DNA of 46,485 nucleotides from Streptococcus sinensis (lineage in GTDB: Bacteria > Bacillota > Bacilli > Lactobacillales > Streptococcaceae): NCBI RefSeq assembly GCF_000767835.1, contig NZ_JPEN01000012.1, positions 28,713-75,197 on the forward strand, read 5' to 3'. The notes under the pieces are model-generated. The model was not told where the DNA came from. It worked only from the letters and a program-made list of their open reading frames with translations, and ran no database searches. Both the position numbers and the translations under genes were made by a program. Position 1 is the first letter of the stretch. Each line of letters starts with the position of its first letter. This document shows positions 17,516-25,550 of this stretch, piece by piece.

Positions 17516-18043
17516 ATGTCTCTTGCTTTTTTATCTTTTGTAACCTTATCATTGTTTATGCTGCACGAGTTTGATGAGATTATCCTGATTCGGCCTTGGA
17601 TTTCTCAGAATCAAGACCATCAAGGCTATCAAAAGGAGATGTTCATTGCTAGGAGAGGAAGTTATCTTTCTGCTGAAAGTATTGCTTTGATGATTGCAGA
17701 GGAATTTCTACTGGCTTTTATCCTTTTGTTGCTTGCGATTCTATTTCGCATTTCCGAGCTAACTATGGCTATTGGCTTTTGTCATACCCTTCATCTTCTT
17801 GGCCATATCATGCAAGTGTTTCGCTTTCGTCGCTGGGTACCGGGCGGCTTCACAGCTTTGACGACTTTTCCTATATTCATCTTAGTCTTCGTCCTTTATC
17901 TAAGTCAGCAGTCAGTTTCTTGGCCGCTGCTGCTGATTTTAAGTGCGTTTATAATGGTTTTCCTTTTGGCAAACTTGGCTTTTTTACATAGCAGATCTCA
18001 AAAGTTAGAAGCTTGGATATATAGGATAAGTAAAGCAGACTGA
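17516..18043 (+). CDS. HXXEE-motif integral membrane protein
   Basis: Membrane protein of 175 aa with about five hydrophobic helices. It carries the namesake motif HEFDE (His17 to Glu21) near the N-terminus and a second histidine group HTLHLLGHIMQVFR in a central helix, typical of the HXXEE family (Pfam PF13787), whose function is unknown; clustered His and Glu suggest a metal-binding membrane site. The ATG at 17516 follows AAGGAGG with ideal spacing; the longer frame from 17453 has no ribosome site and covers the preceding terminator. Isolated from functionally related genes. Confidence 0.8.
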   Translation: MSLAFLSFVTLSLFMLHEFDEIILIRPWISQNQDHQGYQKEMFIARRGSYLSAESIALMIAEEFLLAFILLLLAILFRISELTMAIGFCHTLHLLGHIMQVFRFRRWVPGGFTALTTFPIFILVFVLYLSQQSVSWPLLLILSAFIMVFLLANLAFLHSRSQKLEAWIYRISKAD

Positions 18044-18117
18044 TATTGCAGCTCCAATTTTCGTCAGAGGGCTCTCTATCTATACGACTGCTTGCAAAAT
18101 AAAGATTTTAAAATATG

Positions 18118-18152
18118 ACAAGCTGAAAATTTTCACGGCTTGTTTTATTTTT
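18118..18152 (+). terminator. Terminator upstream of comEA
   Basis: ACAAGC and GCTTGT arms around an A/T-rich loop, followed by TTTATTTTTT. It ends the HXXEE gene transcript and insulates the competence promoter. Confidence 0.6.
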
Positions 18153-18154
18153 TG

Positions 18155-18169
18155 AATTTTTTACGAATA
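18155..18169 (+). promoter_or_regulatory. ComX cin-box (combox) of comEA-comEC
   Basis: TACGAATA at 18162-18169 preceded by a T-run is the recognition site of the alternative sigma factor ComX/SigX. The comEA start codon lies 21 nt further on. It predicts competence-specific expression. Confidence 0.9.
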
Positions 18170-18189
18170 AAAAGATAAAGGAGAAAAAT

Positions 18190-18885
18190 ATGCTTGAAGA
18201 AATAGTTGAAAAATTAAAGGAATACAAGATTTTTGTTGGACTTTCCTTGCTGGGAGTCATCTTTGCTGGATTTTTCTTGCTGAAGGGCAATGCTCAGCCA
18301 CAGAATCAGGTCAGTGCACTGGCTCATGAAGTGGTCACATCAGCTTCATCTGAAACCGATGCAGAAAAAAGAAGTGCCACTCAGGAAAAAATTAACTCAG
18401 AAAGAGATATGGATTCAGAGGAATCTGAGGAAGAATTCACCGTTGATGTCAAAGGAGCTGTCAAAAATCCAGGAGTTTACCAGTTGCGGGCAGGAGCGCG
18501 TGTGCATGATGCCTTACAAAAAGCAGGTGGTCTACTGCCAGATGCCGAGTCAAAATCCATCAACCAAGCTCAAAAATTAACAGATGAGGCGGTTGTTTAT
18601 GTAGCTAGAGTCGGTGAGGAAGGGGCAGATGTGACACAAGCTAGTCAGACGCCCGCTGGAAATGGAGAAACGGCAAAAGGGAAGTCTGGCTTGGTCAATC
18701 TCAATACGGCGACCGAAGCTGAACTTCAGACAGTTTCAGGCATCGGTCAAAAGAAAGCGCAAGACATCATCGCTTATCGGGAAGCCAATGGCCAATTTAA
18801 GTCAGTAGATGAGCTGAAAAATGTCTCAGGAATCGGTGCTAAAACCTTAGAAAAGTTAAAAGACTATGTCACAGTGGATAAATAA
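18190..18885 (+). CDS. comEA: ComEA DNA receptor for transformation
   Basis: Membrane-anchored double-strand DNA-binding protein of the competence uptake machine, 231 aa. One N-terminal transmembrane helix (about residues 14-32), an acidic Ser/Glu-rich linker, an SLBB domain (about 83-140, VDVKGAVKNPGVYQLRAGARV) and a C-terminal double helix-hairpin-helix DNA-binding domain (about 168-228, LVNLNTATEAELQTVSGIG..). AAAGGAG provides the ribosome site. Expression is predicted from the ComX cin-box just upstream. It overlaps comEC by 20 nt. Confidence 0.96.
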   Translation: MLEEIVEKLKEYKIFVGLSLLGVIFAGFFLLKGNAQPQNQVSALAHEVVTSASSETDAEKRSATQEKINSERDMDSEESEEEFTVDVKGAVKNPGVYQLRAGARVHDALQKAGGLLPDAESKSINQAQKLTDEAVVYVARVGEEGADVTQASQTPAGNGETAKGKSGLVNLNTATEAELQTVSGIGQKKAQDIIAYREANGQFKSVDELKNVSGIGAKTLEKLKDYVTVDK

Positions 18886-21106
18886 ATTTCCCATCAAACC
18901 AATCTATTTTTGTCTTTTTCTGGTGTTGACCTACTTTGCAGTTTATACAGGTAGTCTACCAGCTTATCTAGGTTTGGCAGCTATCCTTGTTCGGCTATTT
19001 TGGCTTTATTCGACGAAGAGTAGTCTGCTTGTTTTGGTGATCTTGAGTCTTTTTGCAGGATTTTTCCTATTTCGGAGAGAAGTGGCTAATCAAGCCTTTC
19101 AAGATGAGCCGAAAACCATTTCTGCCATTGTGATGAAGCCAGATACGATCAAAGTCAATGGGGATTCGCTTTCTTTTCGCGGTCATTCCAATGGTCGAAC
19201 CTATCAGGCTTTTTATAAAATCCAGTCAGAACAGGAAAAACAAGCTTTTCAAAAGCTGAGCGATCAACTGCTTTTGGAGATTGATGGAGAGCTTAGTTTA
19301 GCAGAAGACCAGCGTAATTTTTCAGGCTTTGACTATCGGGCTTATCTGAAAACGCAGGGGGTTTACAGGATTTTGAAGATCAATCAAATCAAGTCCAGTC
19401 AGCATTTTAGCAGTCTTAATCCTTGGGATTGGCTGTCGGTCTGGCGTAGAAAAGCCTTGGTTTATATCAAAGAAAACTTTCCTAGTCCCATGAGCCACTA
19501 TATGACTGGACTCTTGTTTGGTGACTTGGACACAGATTTTGCTGAGATGAATGAACTTTATTCCAGTCTGGGGATTATCCATCTCTTTGCCCTATCTGGC
19601 ATGCAGGTCGGCTATTTCATGGATGGTTTTCGCCGGATTCTCCTGAGATCTGGTTTAAAAAGGGAAACCGTCGATTGGATTCAGCTGCCTTTTTCCTTCA
19701 TCTATGCGGGTTTGACGGGCTTTTCGGTATCGGTCGTGAGGAGTTTAGTGCAAAAGTTGCTCTCGCAGTTCGGTGTGACCAAGCTGGACAACTTTGCTTT
19801 GACGATTATGCTCTTAGCTATTTTCATGCCCAATTTTCTCTTGACGACGGGTGGCGTTCTTTCCTGTGCCTATGCTTTTGTCATCTCGGTCATGGATTTT
19901 GAACATTTACCTCCCGTGCGAAAGGTGTTGGCAGAAAGTCTGACCATTTCACTGGGGATTTTGCCGATTCTGATTTTCTATTTTTCCGAGTTTCAGCCTT
20001 GGTCTATTCTGCTGACCTTTCTATTCTCAGTCGTTTTTGATCTTTTTATGCTTCCGGCTCTGACCCTTATCTTTGCTCTGTCGCCTTTTTTGAAAATCAC
20101 TCAGGTCAATGTCTTATTTGAACTGCTGGAAGAGTTGATTCGTTGGACGGCGTCTATTTCCTCACGGCCAGTGGTTTTTGGCCAGCCATCTATCTGGATG
20201 ATGCTAGGCCTGCTTGTCACTCTTGGCTTGCTCTATGATTTTCGCAGCCAAAAGAAAGTTTTGGTCCTTCTCAGCTTGGCTCTTGCTCTGCTCTTTTTCC
20301 TCACTAAGCATCCTTTGCAAAATGAAATCACCATCATCGATATTGGGCAGGGAGATAGTATTTTCTTGCGCGACTGGCGGGGGAAATCTATTCTGATTGA
20401 TGTGGGTGGCCGAGTGGAGATTGGCAAGAAAGAAGCTTGGCAGAAGCGGATTTCTTCGACAAATGCAGAAAAGACCTTGATTCCCTATCTGAAAAGTCGG
20501 GGAGTGAGTCACTTGGATGTGCTGGTTTTGACCCACACCGATACGGATCACATGGGCGATATGCTGGAAGTAGCCAAGCATTTTTCTATAAAGGAAATTT
20601 ATGTATCTAAGGGAAGTTTGACCCAGTCGGATTTTGTGGAGAAACTGGAGCGGATGCAGACGAGAGTCCATGCGGTAGAAGTAGGAGATAGCCTTCCAAT
20701 TTTTGATGGAGCTTTGCAGGTTCTCTATCCTGAGGATACGGGCGACGGTAGCAATGATGACTCTGTCGTTTTGTACGGGAAGTTTTTTGGAACCAGCTTT
20801 TTGTTTACAGGAGACTTAGAGGAGAATGGCGAAGCTACCTTGATGCGACGTTTTCCGCAACTCAAGGTGGATGTTTTAAAAGCAGGACACCACGGTTCTA
20901 AGGGCTCCTCTAGCCCAGAATTTTTACATCAGCTTCAGCCCCAAATTGCCCTCATTTCTGCGGGTAAGAATAACCGTTACAACCATCCCCATCAGGAAAC
21001 TTTGGACAGATTTGAGAACATTCAGACACAGATTTTCCGAACAGATGAGCAAGGAGCCATTCGCTTCAGTGGCTGGGATTCTTGGCAGATTAAGACAGTG
21101 CGTTAG
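18866..21106 (+). CDS. comEC: ComEC DNA uptake channel
   Basis: Polytopic membrane protein, 746 aa, that forms the channel for single-stranded transforming DNA. N-terminal hydrophobic helices and an extracellular OB-like segment (about 60-200) precede the competence domain (FALSGMQVGYF.., ten or so helices) and a C-terminal metallo-beta-lactamase-like nuclease domain (from about residue 485). The nuclease shows IGQGDSIFLRDWRGKSILIDVGG and HxDxDH at His557-Asp561-His562, plus AGHHGSKGSSS, so metal ligands look intact. Translationally coupled to comEA by 20-nt overlap; both belong to the late competence regulon. Confidence 0.96.
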   Translation: MSQWINKFPIKPIYFCLFLVLTYFAVYTGSLPAYLGLAAILVRLFWLYSTKSSLLVLVILSLFAGFFLFRREVANQAFQDEPKTISAIVMKPDTIKVNGDSLSFRGHSNGRTYQAFYKIQSEQEKQAFQKLSDQLLLEIDGELSLAEDQRNFSGFDYRAYLKTQGVYRILKINQIKSSQHFSSLNPWDWLSVWRRKALVYIKENFPSPMSHYMTGLLFGDLDTDFAEMNELYSSLGIIHLFALSGMQVGYFMDGFRRILLRSGLKRETVDWIQLPFSFIYAGLTGFSVSVVRSLVQKLLSQFGVTKLDNFALTIMLLAIFMPNFLLTTGGVLSCAYAFVISVMDFEHLPPVRKVLAESLTISLGILPILIFYFSEFQPWSILLTFLFSVVFDLFMLPALTLIFALSPFLKITQVNVLFELLEELIRWTASISSRPVVFGQPSIWMMLGLLVTLGLLYDFRSQKKVLVLLSLALALLFFLTKHPLQNEITIIDIGQGDSIFLRDWRGKSILIDVGGRVEIGKKEAWQKRISSTNAEKTLIPYLKSRGVSHLDVLVLTHTDTDHMGDMLEVAKHFSIKEIYVSKGSLTQSDFVEKLERMQTRVHAVEVGDSLPIFDGALQVLYPEDTGDGSNDDSVVLYGKFFGTSFLFTGDLEENGEATLMRRFPQLKVDVLKAGHHGSKGSSSPEFLHQLQPQIALISAGKNNRYNHPHQETLDRFENIQTQIFRTDEQGAIRFSGWDSWQIKTVR

Positions 21107-21422
21107 AAAATAAGAATACTAACTTATCAAAGTGTTATCAATTGTCTTCTCTTATTTCGTTAAGCTGTGCAACTGTGAGTTTTACCAGTTTCTTATGGGA
21201 TACAATAAACGAGAAAAGAGCCGTCAATAACGAGAAGCTAGTTAGCTTTACATTTAAAAACGGCATGTTCGGATCTATATAGGTTAGGTTCGACTCATTT
21301 TTGATCTAGAATTTGGAGATTAAGTGATATTAAGCTGTATCTGAATTTTAGTGATAGAAGCTAAAATATGGTATAATATCATATAAGTTTGGAGAATAAA
21401 ATTAGAATTTAGAGACAGTATT
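21107..21422. other. Intergenic region comEC to DUF6630-like gene
   Basis: This 316-nt gap has no convincing terminator for comEC and no supported open frame. The only clear signal is an extended -10, TGGTATAAT at 21369-21377, about 46 nt before the next gene. Confidence 0.45.
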
Positions 21423-22235
21423 GTGAATATTTATAATTGGATTCAGAAAATAATCTTTAATACATACGAAGAATGGCACATGAAAAGCCCTATATATAAT
21501 AGTAGCGGTTTTCACATTGTGGGAATTGATAATTCGCTAAAGGCTATGCAGGATGGATATATTATGTATACCGAGATATATCCCCCACATGCTATAAATG
21601 GCTGTACATCTATGAAGGCAGTCGTCGGTAAAAGCGAAGAAGTTCTGAATTTATATATGGAAATCAATGGTAAAAAATATGCTATTTTTGACTTAAGCTA
21701 TGGCGATGCAGTGCAGATCATGAGAACTTTCGTGAAAAGATCAGCTCTTCCGGACGAAAAAACATATACAGAAGTTTTGGGAAATGACAATGAGAAGATT
21801 AAGGCTTCTTTTACTGAATTATCAGAACTGCTGATAGGAGATTCTAAGTATGCTCAAAGCTTTCTTAAGAGAGTAAAGCCAGAAAATATGGAAGATATCG
21901 AAATTGCATGGGAAGAACTTTATGAAGAACTGTTAAGACTGGGAAAGGCGGTTGAATTAGACTGGAAAGGTAGAAAGGATATTTTTGTTCAAGCAGTAAA
22001 AACATTGAGTTTAGGTTTGAAACTTGAAATAAATGAAGACATACTTGACGTGAATGAAGATATTCCGAGATGGAGCAAAGTGACTAATTCTTTATGGGAA
22101 GATCATATTTTAGCAGCAATGGATATGGGCAGTGACAGCTATGTATTGATTATCCTTAGTAAAGAAAATTTTAGTAGAGTAAAAGAATTAGCGAGAATAA
22201 TTTTGCATCGTATAGCCGCTGCTGAAGAGATGTGA
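21423..22235 (+). CDS. Uncharacterised protein with DUF6630-like C-terminal half
   Basis: Soluble protein of 270 aa with no signal peptide or membrane segment. The C-terminal ~145 residues (FTELSELLIGDSKYAQSFLK.., AWEELYEELLRLGKAVELDWK.., SDSYVLIILS) recall DUF6630, a family of unknown function; the N-terminal ~120 residues are unrecognised. The frame begins with GTG at 21423 and lacks a clear Shine-Dalgarno sequence; an ATG at 21480 is an alternative. The gene is more AT-rich than comEC before it and has its own extended -10, suggesting a separately acquired unit. Family call is tentative. Confidence 0.6.
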   Translation: MNIYNWIQKIIFNTYEEWHMKSPIYNSSGFHIVGIDNSLKAMQDGYIMYTEIYPPHAINGCTSMKAVVGKSEEVLNLYMEINGKKYAIFDLSYGDAVQIMRTFVKRSALPDEKTYTEVLGNDNEKIKASFTELSELLIGDSKYAQSFLKRVKPENMEDIEIAWEELYEELLRLGKAVELDWKGRKDIFVQAVKTLSLGLKLEINEDILDVNEDIPRWSKVTNSLWEDHILAAMDMGSDSYVLIILSKENFSRVKELARIILHRIAAAEEM

Positions 22236-22336
22236 AAAATTCTAATTTGCAGAATAAACCACTTGATAAACACTTTTTCAATGAAGCTTTCATGAACAGT
22301 GTCTCATTCGTTTGGCCGACAAAATTGACCGTTGTA

Positions 22337-22365
22337 TTGATTTATTTATGTAACTGTGCTATTAT
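22337..22365 (+). promoter_or_regulatory. Promoter of the DUF805 gene
   Basis: TTGATT, 17-nt spacer, TATTAT, about 31 nt before the start codon. Confidence 0.6.
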
Positions 22366-22396
22366 ATAAGTTATAAAAATTATAAAGGAGAATGTT

Positions 22397-23371
22397 ATGT
22401 TTGCTGCGTATAAAAAGTTCTGGGTTCAATATGCTGATTTTAGTGGTCGTTCAAGCCGTTCTGATTTCTGGTGGGTTGTCCTATGTAATTTTTTAATTAC
22501 CCTACCATTTTCGTTGATTGCCCTTTTTGGTTTTCTCATTCCGCTTTTTAGTGAAGTTTATTATGCAGGGCTATACGATTATGAACCAGATTTTTCTGGA
22601 GCTATGGCTGGCGCTGGTTTTGCTGCGTTCATAATGTTCTTGCTTGCTATCTATGGATTTGCAACTATCGTTCCTAATCTTGCTATCACTGTTCGTCGTC
22701 TTCGTGATGCTGGTTTCCATTGGGCATTTATTTTTCTCACTGTAGGACCATCAATAGCTTCCTTCATTCCAGTGTTGAATATCCTAGCTGCTTTAGTCAG
22801 CTTACCATGTGGTATTGCCATGATCGTTCTCCTTTGCCAAGCTAGCAAACCAGCTCAGCCAGTTAATGGGGCTCCTTATGGTCAACAAGGATTCCAAGGT
22901 CAGCAATTTGGTCAACCGCAAAACCAGCAGTTTGGTCAGTCAGGATTCCAAGGCCAGCAATTTGGTCAGCCACAAGCGCCAGTTCAGAATCAACAGTTTG
23001 GTCAACCGCAACAACCGGTTCAAAACCAGCAGTTTGGTCAGCCGGGATTCCAAGGCCAGCAAATTGGTCAGCCACAAGCGCCAGTTCAGAATCAACAGTT
23101 TGGTCAACCGCAACAACCGGTTCAAAACCAGCAGTTTGGTCAGTCAGGATTCCAGGGACAACCATTTGGTCAGCCGCAAGCACCAGTTGAAAATCAACAG
23201 TTTGATCAACCACAACAGCCAATTCAAAATCAACCATTTGGCCAAGCAGTTGAACAGGAAGTTCAGGCAGCAGTTGAATCTGCACCAGACCAATCATTCG
23301 TATCCCCATTCCAAGAACAGCAAGAGCCTGTTTCAAATGAAAATGGAACTGAGGAAACATCAGAAAACTAA
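22397..23371 (+). CDS. DUF805 membrane protein with Gln-rich repeat tail
   Basis: The N-terminal ~155 residues form a DUF805 (YhaH-type) domain with the hallmark start AYKKFWVQYADFSGRSSRSDFWW, three to four hydrophobic helices and the conserved TVRRLRDAG between helices. Residues ~160-290 are a low-complexity tail of Phe-Gly-Gln-Pro and Gln-Asn-Gln repeats; the last ~35 residues are Glu/Ser-rich. DUF805 has no known function. The tail is likely cytoplasmic or surface disordered and could drive self-association. AAAGGAGAA provides the ribosome site. The DNA repeats of 102 bp make the tail length prone to change. The 206-codon frame overlapping it is a shadow of the repeats. Confidence 0.88.
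   Translation: MFAAYKKFWVQYADFSGRSSRSDFWWVVLCNFLITLPFSLIALFGFLIPLFSEVYYAGLYDYEPDFSGAMAGAGFAAFIMFLLAIYGFATIVPNLAITVRRLRDAGFHWAFIFLTVGPSIASFIPVLNILAALVSLPCGIAMIVLLCQASKPAQPVNGAPYGQQGFQGQQFGQPQNQQFGQSGFQGQQFGQPQAPVQNQQFGQPQQPVQNQQFGQPGFQGQQIGQPQAPVQNQQFGQPQQPVQNQQFGQSGFQGQPFGQPQAPVENQQFDQPQQPIQNQPFGQAVEQEVQAAVESAPDQSFVSPFQEQQEPVSNENGTEETSEN
22943..23190 (+). repeat. 102-bp tandem repeats in the DUF805 tail
   Basis: Units start at 22943, 23045 and 23147, spaced exactly 102 bp (34 codons). The first two are almost identical; the third is degenerate. Each contains two to three FGQPQ/QNQQFGQ subrepeats, and partial units extend on both sides (22876-23250). Confidence 0.85.
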
Positions 23372-23703
23372 TAAAAAATCAAAGGGGTTGGGATATGATT
23401 ATCCTAGCCTCGATTTGTTATGGAAAAAACTCTTGATGCGGAGGCGGATTGCTAGAATAGTCCACTGGACTACTTTAGCTTGGAGATGAAATATCCGTAA
23501 AAATGTGTCAATAGTATTGCTCTGACAATTTTTAGATTAAAGGGATTGCTTTTGGAGAAAGAATAAATGTTGTTCGTAAACTTTCCTGTAGCAAACTCTA
23601 GCTTTATTTGTCGAATCGTGAAAAACAGCAGACTTTCCTGCTGTTTTTTGTTACAATTTAAACATGAGAAAGAATCAAGTAAAAATGAAAAGGGAGTGTC
23701 AAT
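23372..23703. other. Intergenic region DUF805 gene to holA
   Basis: This 332-nt gap has an imperfect hairpin at 23386-23410 (GGTTGGGATA with TATCCTAGCC) that lacks a T-run, and a good terminator at 23621-23650. An ATG-started frame (23567-23707) runs through that terminator and is not credible. Confidence 0.45.
23621..23650 (+). terminator. Terminator upstream of holA
   Basis: AACAGCAG and CTGCTGTT arms around ACTTTC, with A-run on the left and TTTTTT on the right. It isolates holA from the DUF805 gene. Confidence 0.85.
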
Positions 23704-24741
23704 GTGTTAGCAATTGAAAAAATCAGAGAAATCACTCCTGCCAATCTTCCGAGTCTAACAATTTTGACAGGAGACGACTTAGGGCAATTTGAGCTGTTAA
23801 AAGATGAGTTTCTGAAGCAGATTCAATACGATCCAGCGGATTTGAATGTCACCCTGTTCGATATGAAGGAGGCAGCTTATCAAAATGTGGAGCTAGATTT
23901 AGTCAGCCTACCCTTTTTTGCAGATGAAAAGATTATTATTTTAGATCAATTTGTGGATTTAACGACAGCAAAAAAGCGCAATTTATCGGATGATGAGCTC
24001 AAATCCTTTGAGCAGTATTTGGAAAATCCAAGCAGCACAACTAGATTGGTGATTTTTGCAGAAGGGAAACTGGATAGTAAGCGTCGTATCGTCAAGATGC
24101 TCAAGCGAGACGGACAGATCTTTGAAGCAGCTGAAATCAAGGAAGCAGATTTACGCCAGTATTTTGCCAAACAGGCGCAGCTTGAAGGTCTGGACTTCGC
24201 TCCGAAGGCTTTTGACCACTTGCTCATCAAATCAGGCTTTCATTTCAGCGAAATCAGTAAAAACTTGGCTTTTCTGAAGTCTTATAAGGAGTCGGGACAA
24301 GTCAGCTTAGAGGACATCGCTGAGGCTATTCCCAAAACCTTGCAGGACAACATTTTTGATTTGACCCAGTTGATTTTACAGAAACAAATTGATGCAGCGA
24401 GGAGTCTGGTGCGAGACTTGACTCTGCAGGGTGAGGATGAGATCAAGTTGATTGCCATCATGCTAGGCCAATTTCGGATGTTTACTCAGGTTAAGATTTT
24501 GGCGGACAATGGCCGTTCCGAGAGCCAAGTCGTGTCGGATTTATCAGACTATCTAGGCCGCAAGATTAATCCCTTCCAAGTCAAGTTTGCGCTCAGAGAT
24601 GCGCGTGGGCTTAATCTCAGTTTTTTGAAAAAGACCTTGGCCTGCTTAATTGAAACCGATTATCAGATTAAGTCTGGGCTCTATGATAAGGACTATCTTT
24701 TTGATCTTGCTTTATTGAAAATTGCAACAGAAAACTTCTGA
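23704..24741 (+). CDS. holA: DNA polymerase III delta subunit
   Basis: Clamp-loader subunit that opens the sliding clamp ring during replication, 345 aa, the usual length. The N-terminal domain (TILTGDDLGQFELLKDEFLKQ), the central AAA+-like region (VIFAEGKLDSKRRIVKMLK), and the C-terminal collar (LIAIMLGQFRMFTQVKILADNG..) are recognisable. The start is GTG, 8 nt after AGGGAG; the ATG two bases earlier is out of frame and meets a stop after two codons. It sits just upstream of sodA, with that gene carrying its own -10. Confidence 0.93.
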   Translation: MLAIEKIREITPANLPSLTILTGDDLGQFELLKDEFLKQIQYDPADLNVTLFDMKEAAYQNVELDLVSLPFFADEKIIILDQFVDLTTAKKRNLSDDELKSFEQYLENPSSTTRLVIFAEGKLDSKRRIVKMLKRDGQIFEAAEIKEADLRQYFAKQAQLEGLDFAPKAFDHLLIKSGFHFSEISKNLAFLKSYKESGQVSLEDIAEAIPKTLQDNIFDLTQLILQKQIDAARSLVRDLTLQGEDEIKLIAIMLGQFRMFTQVKILADNGRSESQVVSDLSDYLGRKINPFQVKFALRDARGLNLSFLKKTLACLIETDYQIKSGLYDKDYLFDLALLKIATENF

Positions 24742-24802
24742 AAGTCCAGCAAAATTGATAAGCAAAATAGTTGAAAAAAGCAGGTGTTTGCGTTATCATG
24801 CT

Positions 24803-24808
24803 TATAAT
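24803..24808 (+). promoter_or_regulatory. -10 box of sodA
   Basis: TATAAT 24 nt before the sodA start. No good -35 was found at normal spacing. Confidence 0.4.
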
Positions 24809-24832
24809 AATAAAGAAAATGAGGACAAGTAA

Positions 24833-25438
24833 ATGGCAATTATTTTACCAGATCTACCTTATGCATATGATGCTTTAGAACCTTACATTGATGAGGAAAC
24901 AATGCACCTGCACCATGACAAGCACCATCAAACTTACGTGAATAATGTAAATGCTGCGCTTGAAAAACACCCTGAAATCGGTGAAGATTTGGAAAAACTT
25001 TTGACAGATGTTGAGTCTATTCCAGCTGATATTCGTCAGGCAGTGATTAACAACGGCGGTGGCCATCTGAATCACGCACTTTTCTGGGAATTGATGACAG
25101 CAGAAAAGACAGAACCATCTGCAGAGTTAGCAGCAGCTATTGATGCGACTTTTGGTTCATTTGAAGATTTCAAGACAGCCTTCACAACAGCAGCAACGAC
25201 TCGTTTCGGTTCTGGCTGGGCTTGGCTGGTAGTCAACCAAGAAGGTGGTCTGGAAGTTGTCTCAACTCCTAACCAAGACACACCAATTTCTGATGGTAAA
25301 GCACCAATCTTTGGCTTGGATGTCTGGGAGCATGCCTACTATGTCAAGTACCGCAATGTCCGTCCAGACTACATCAAGGCTTTCTTCTCAGTGATTAACT
25401 GGAACAAGGTCAACGAGCTCTATGCAGCAGCTAAATAA
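24833..25438 (+). CDS. sodA: Manganese superoxide dismutase
   Basis: Cytoplasmic enzyme converting superoxide to hydrogen peroxide and oxygen, 201 aa. Metal ligands follow the Fe/Mn-SOD pattern: His27 in [10 protein letters not shown], the His of NHALFWELM, and Asp and His in [26 protein letters not shown] and the DxxEHAYY context fit a Mn-type enzyme. GAGGACAAG precedes the ATG. Streptococci lack catalase and depend on this enzyme. A terminator follows. Confidence 0.97.
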   Translation: MAIILPDLPYAYDALEPYIDEETMHLHHDKHHQTYVNNVNAALEKHPEIGEDLEKLLTDVESIPADIRQAVINNGGGHLNHALFWELMTAEKTEPSAELAAAIDATFGSFEDFKTAFTTAATTRFGSGWAWLVVNQEGGLEVVSTPNQDTPISDGKAPIFGLDVWEHAYYVKYRNVRPDYIKAFFSVINWNKVNELYAAAK

Positions 25439-25451
25439 TAGAAATACAAAG

Positions 25452-25477
25452 CGAATCTCAATGATTCGTTTTTTTCT
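25452..25477 (+). terminator. Terminator after sodA
   Basis: CGAATC and GATTCG arms, 5-nt loop, seven T residues. Confidence 0.85.
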
Positions 25478-25498
25478 CTTCCAAATTGCCCTTTATAC

Positions 25499-25527
25499 TT
25501 GTTATTTTTGGGATATTTTTTTATAAT
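25499..25527 (+). promoter_or_regulatory. Promoter of the serine hydrolase gene
   Basis: TTGTTA, 17-nt spacer, TATAAT, 24 nt before a TTG start codon. Confidence 0.65.
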
Positions 25528-25550
25528 ACTAAAAAATCAGGAGAAATATT

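Noticed and set aside
22866-23489. 207-codon plus-strand frame and 165-codon minus-strand frame over the DUF805 tail
   Set aside because: Both are low-complexity shadows of the 102-bp repeats, with no ribosome site.
23567-23707. ATG-started 46-codon frame before holA
   Set aside because: It spans the holA upstream terminator and has poor ribosome-site spacing.
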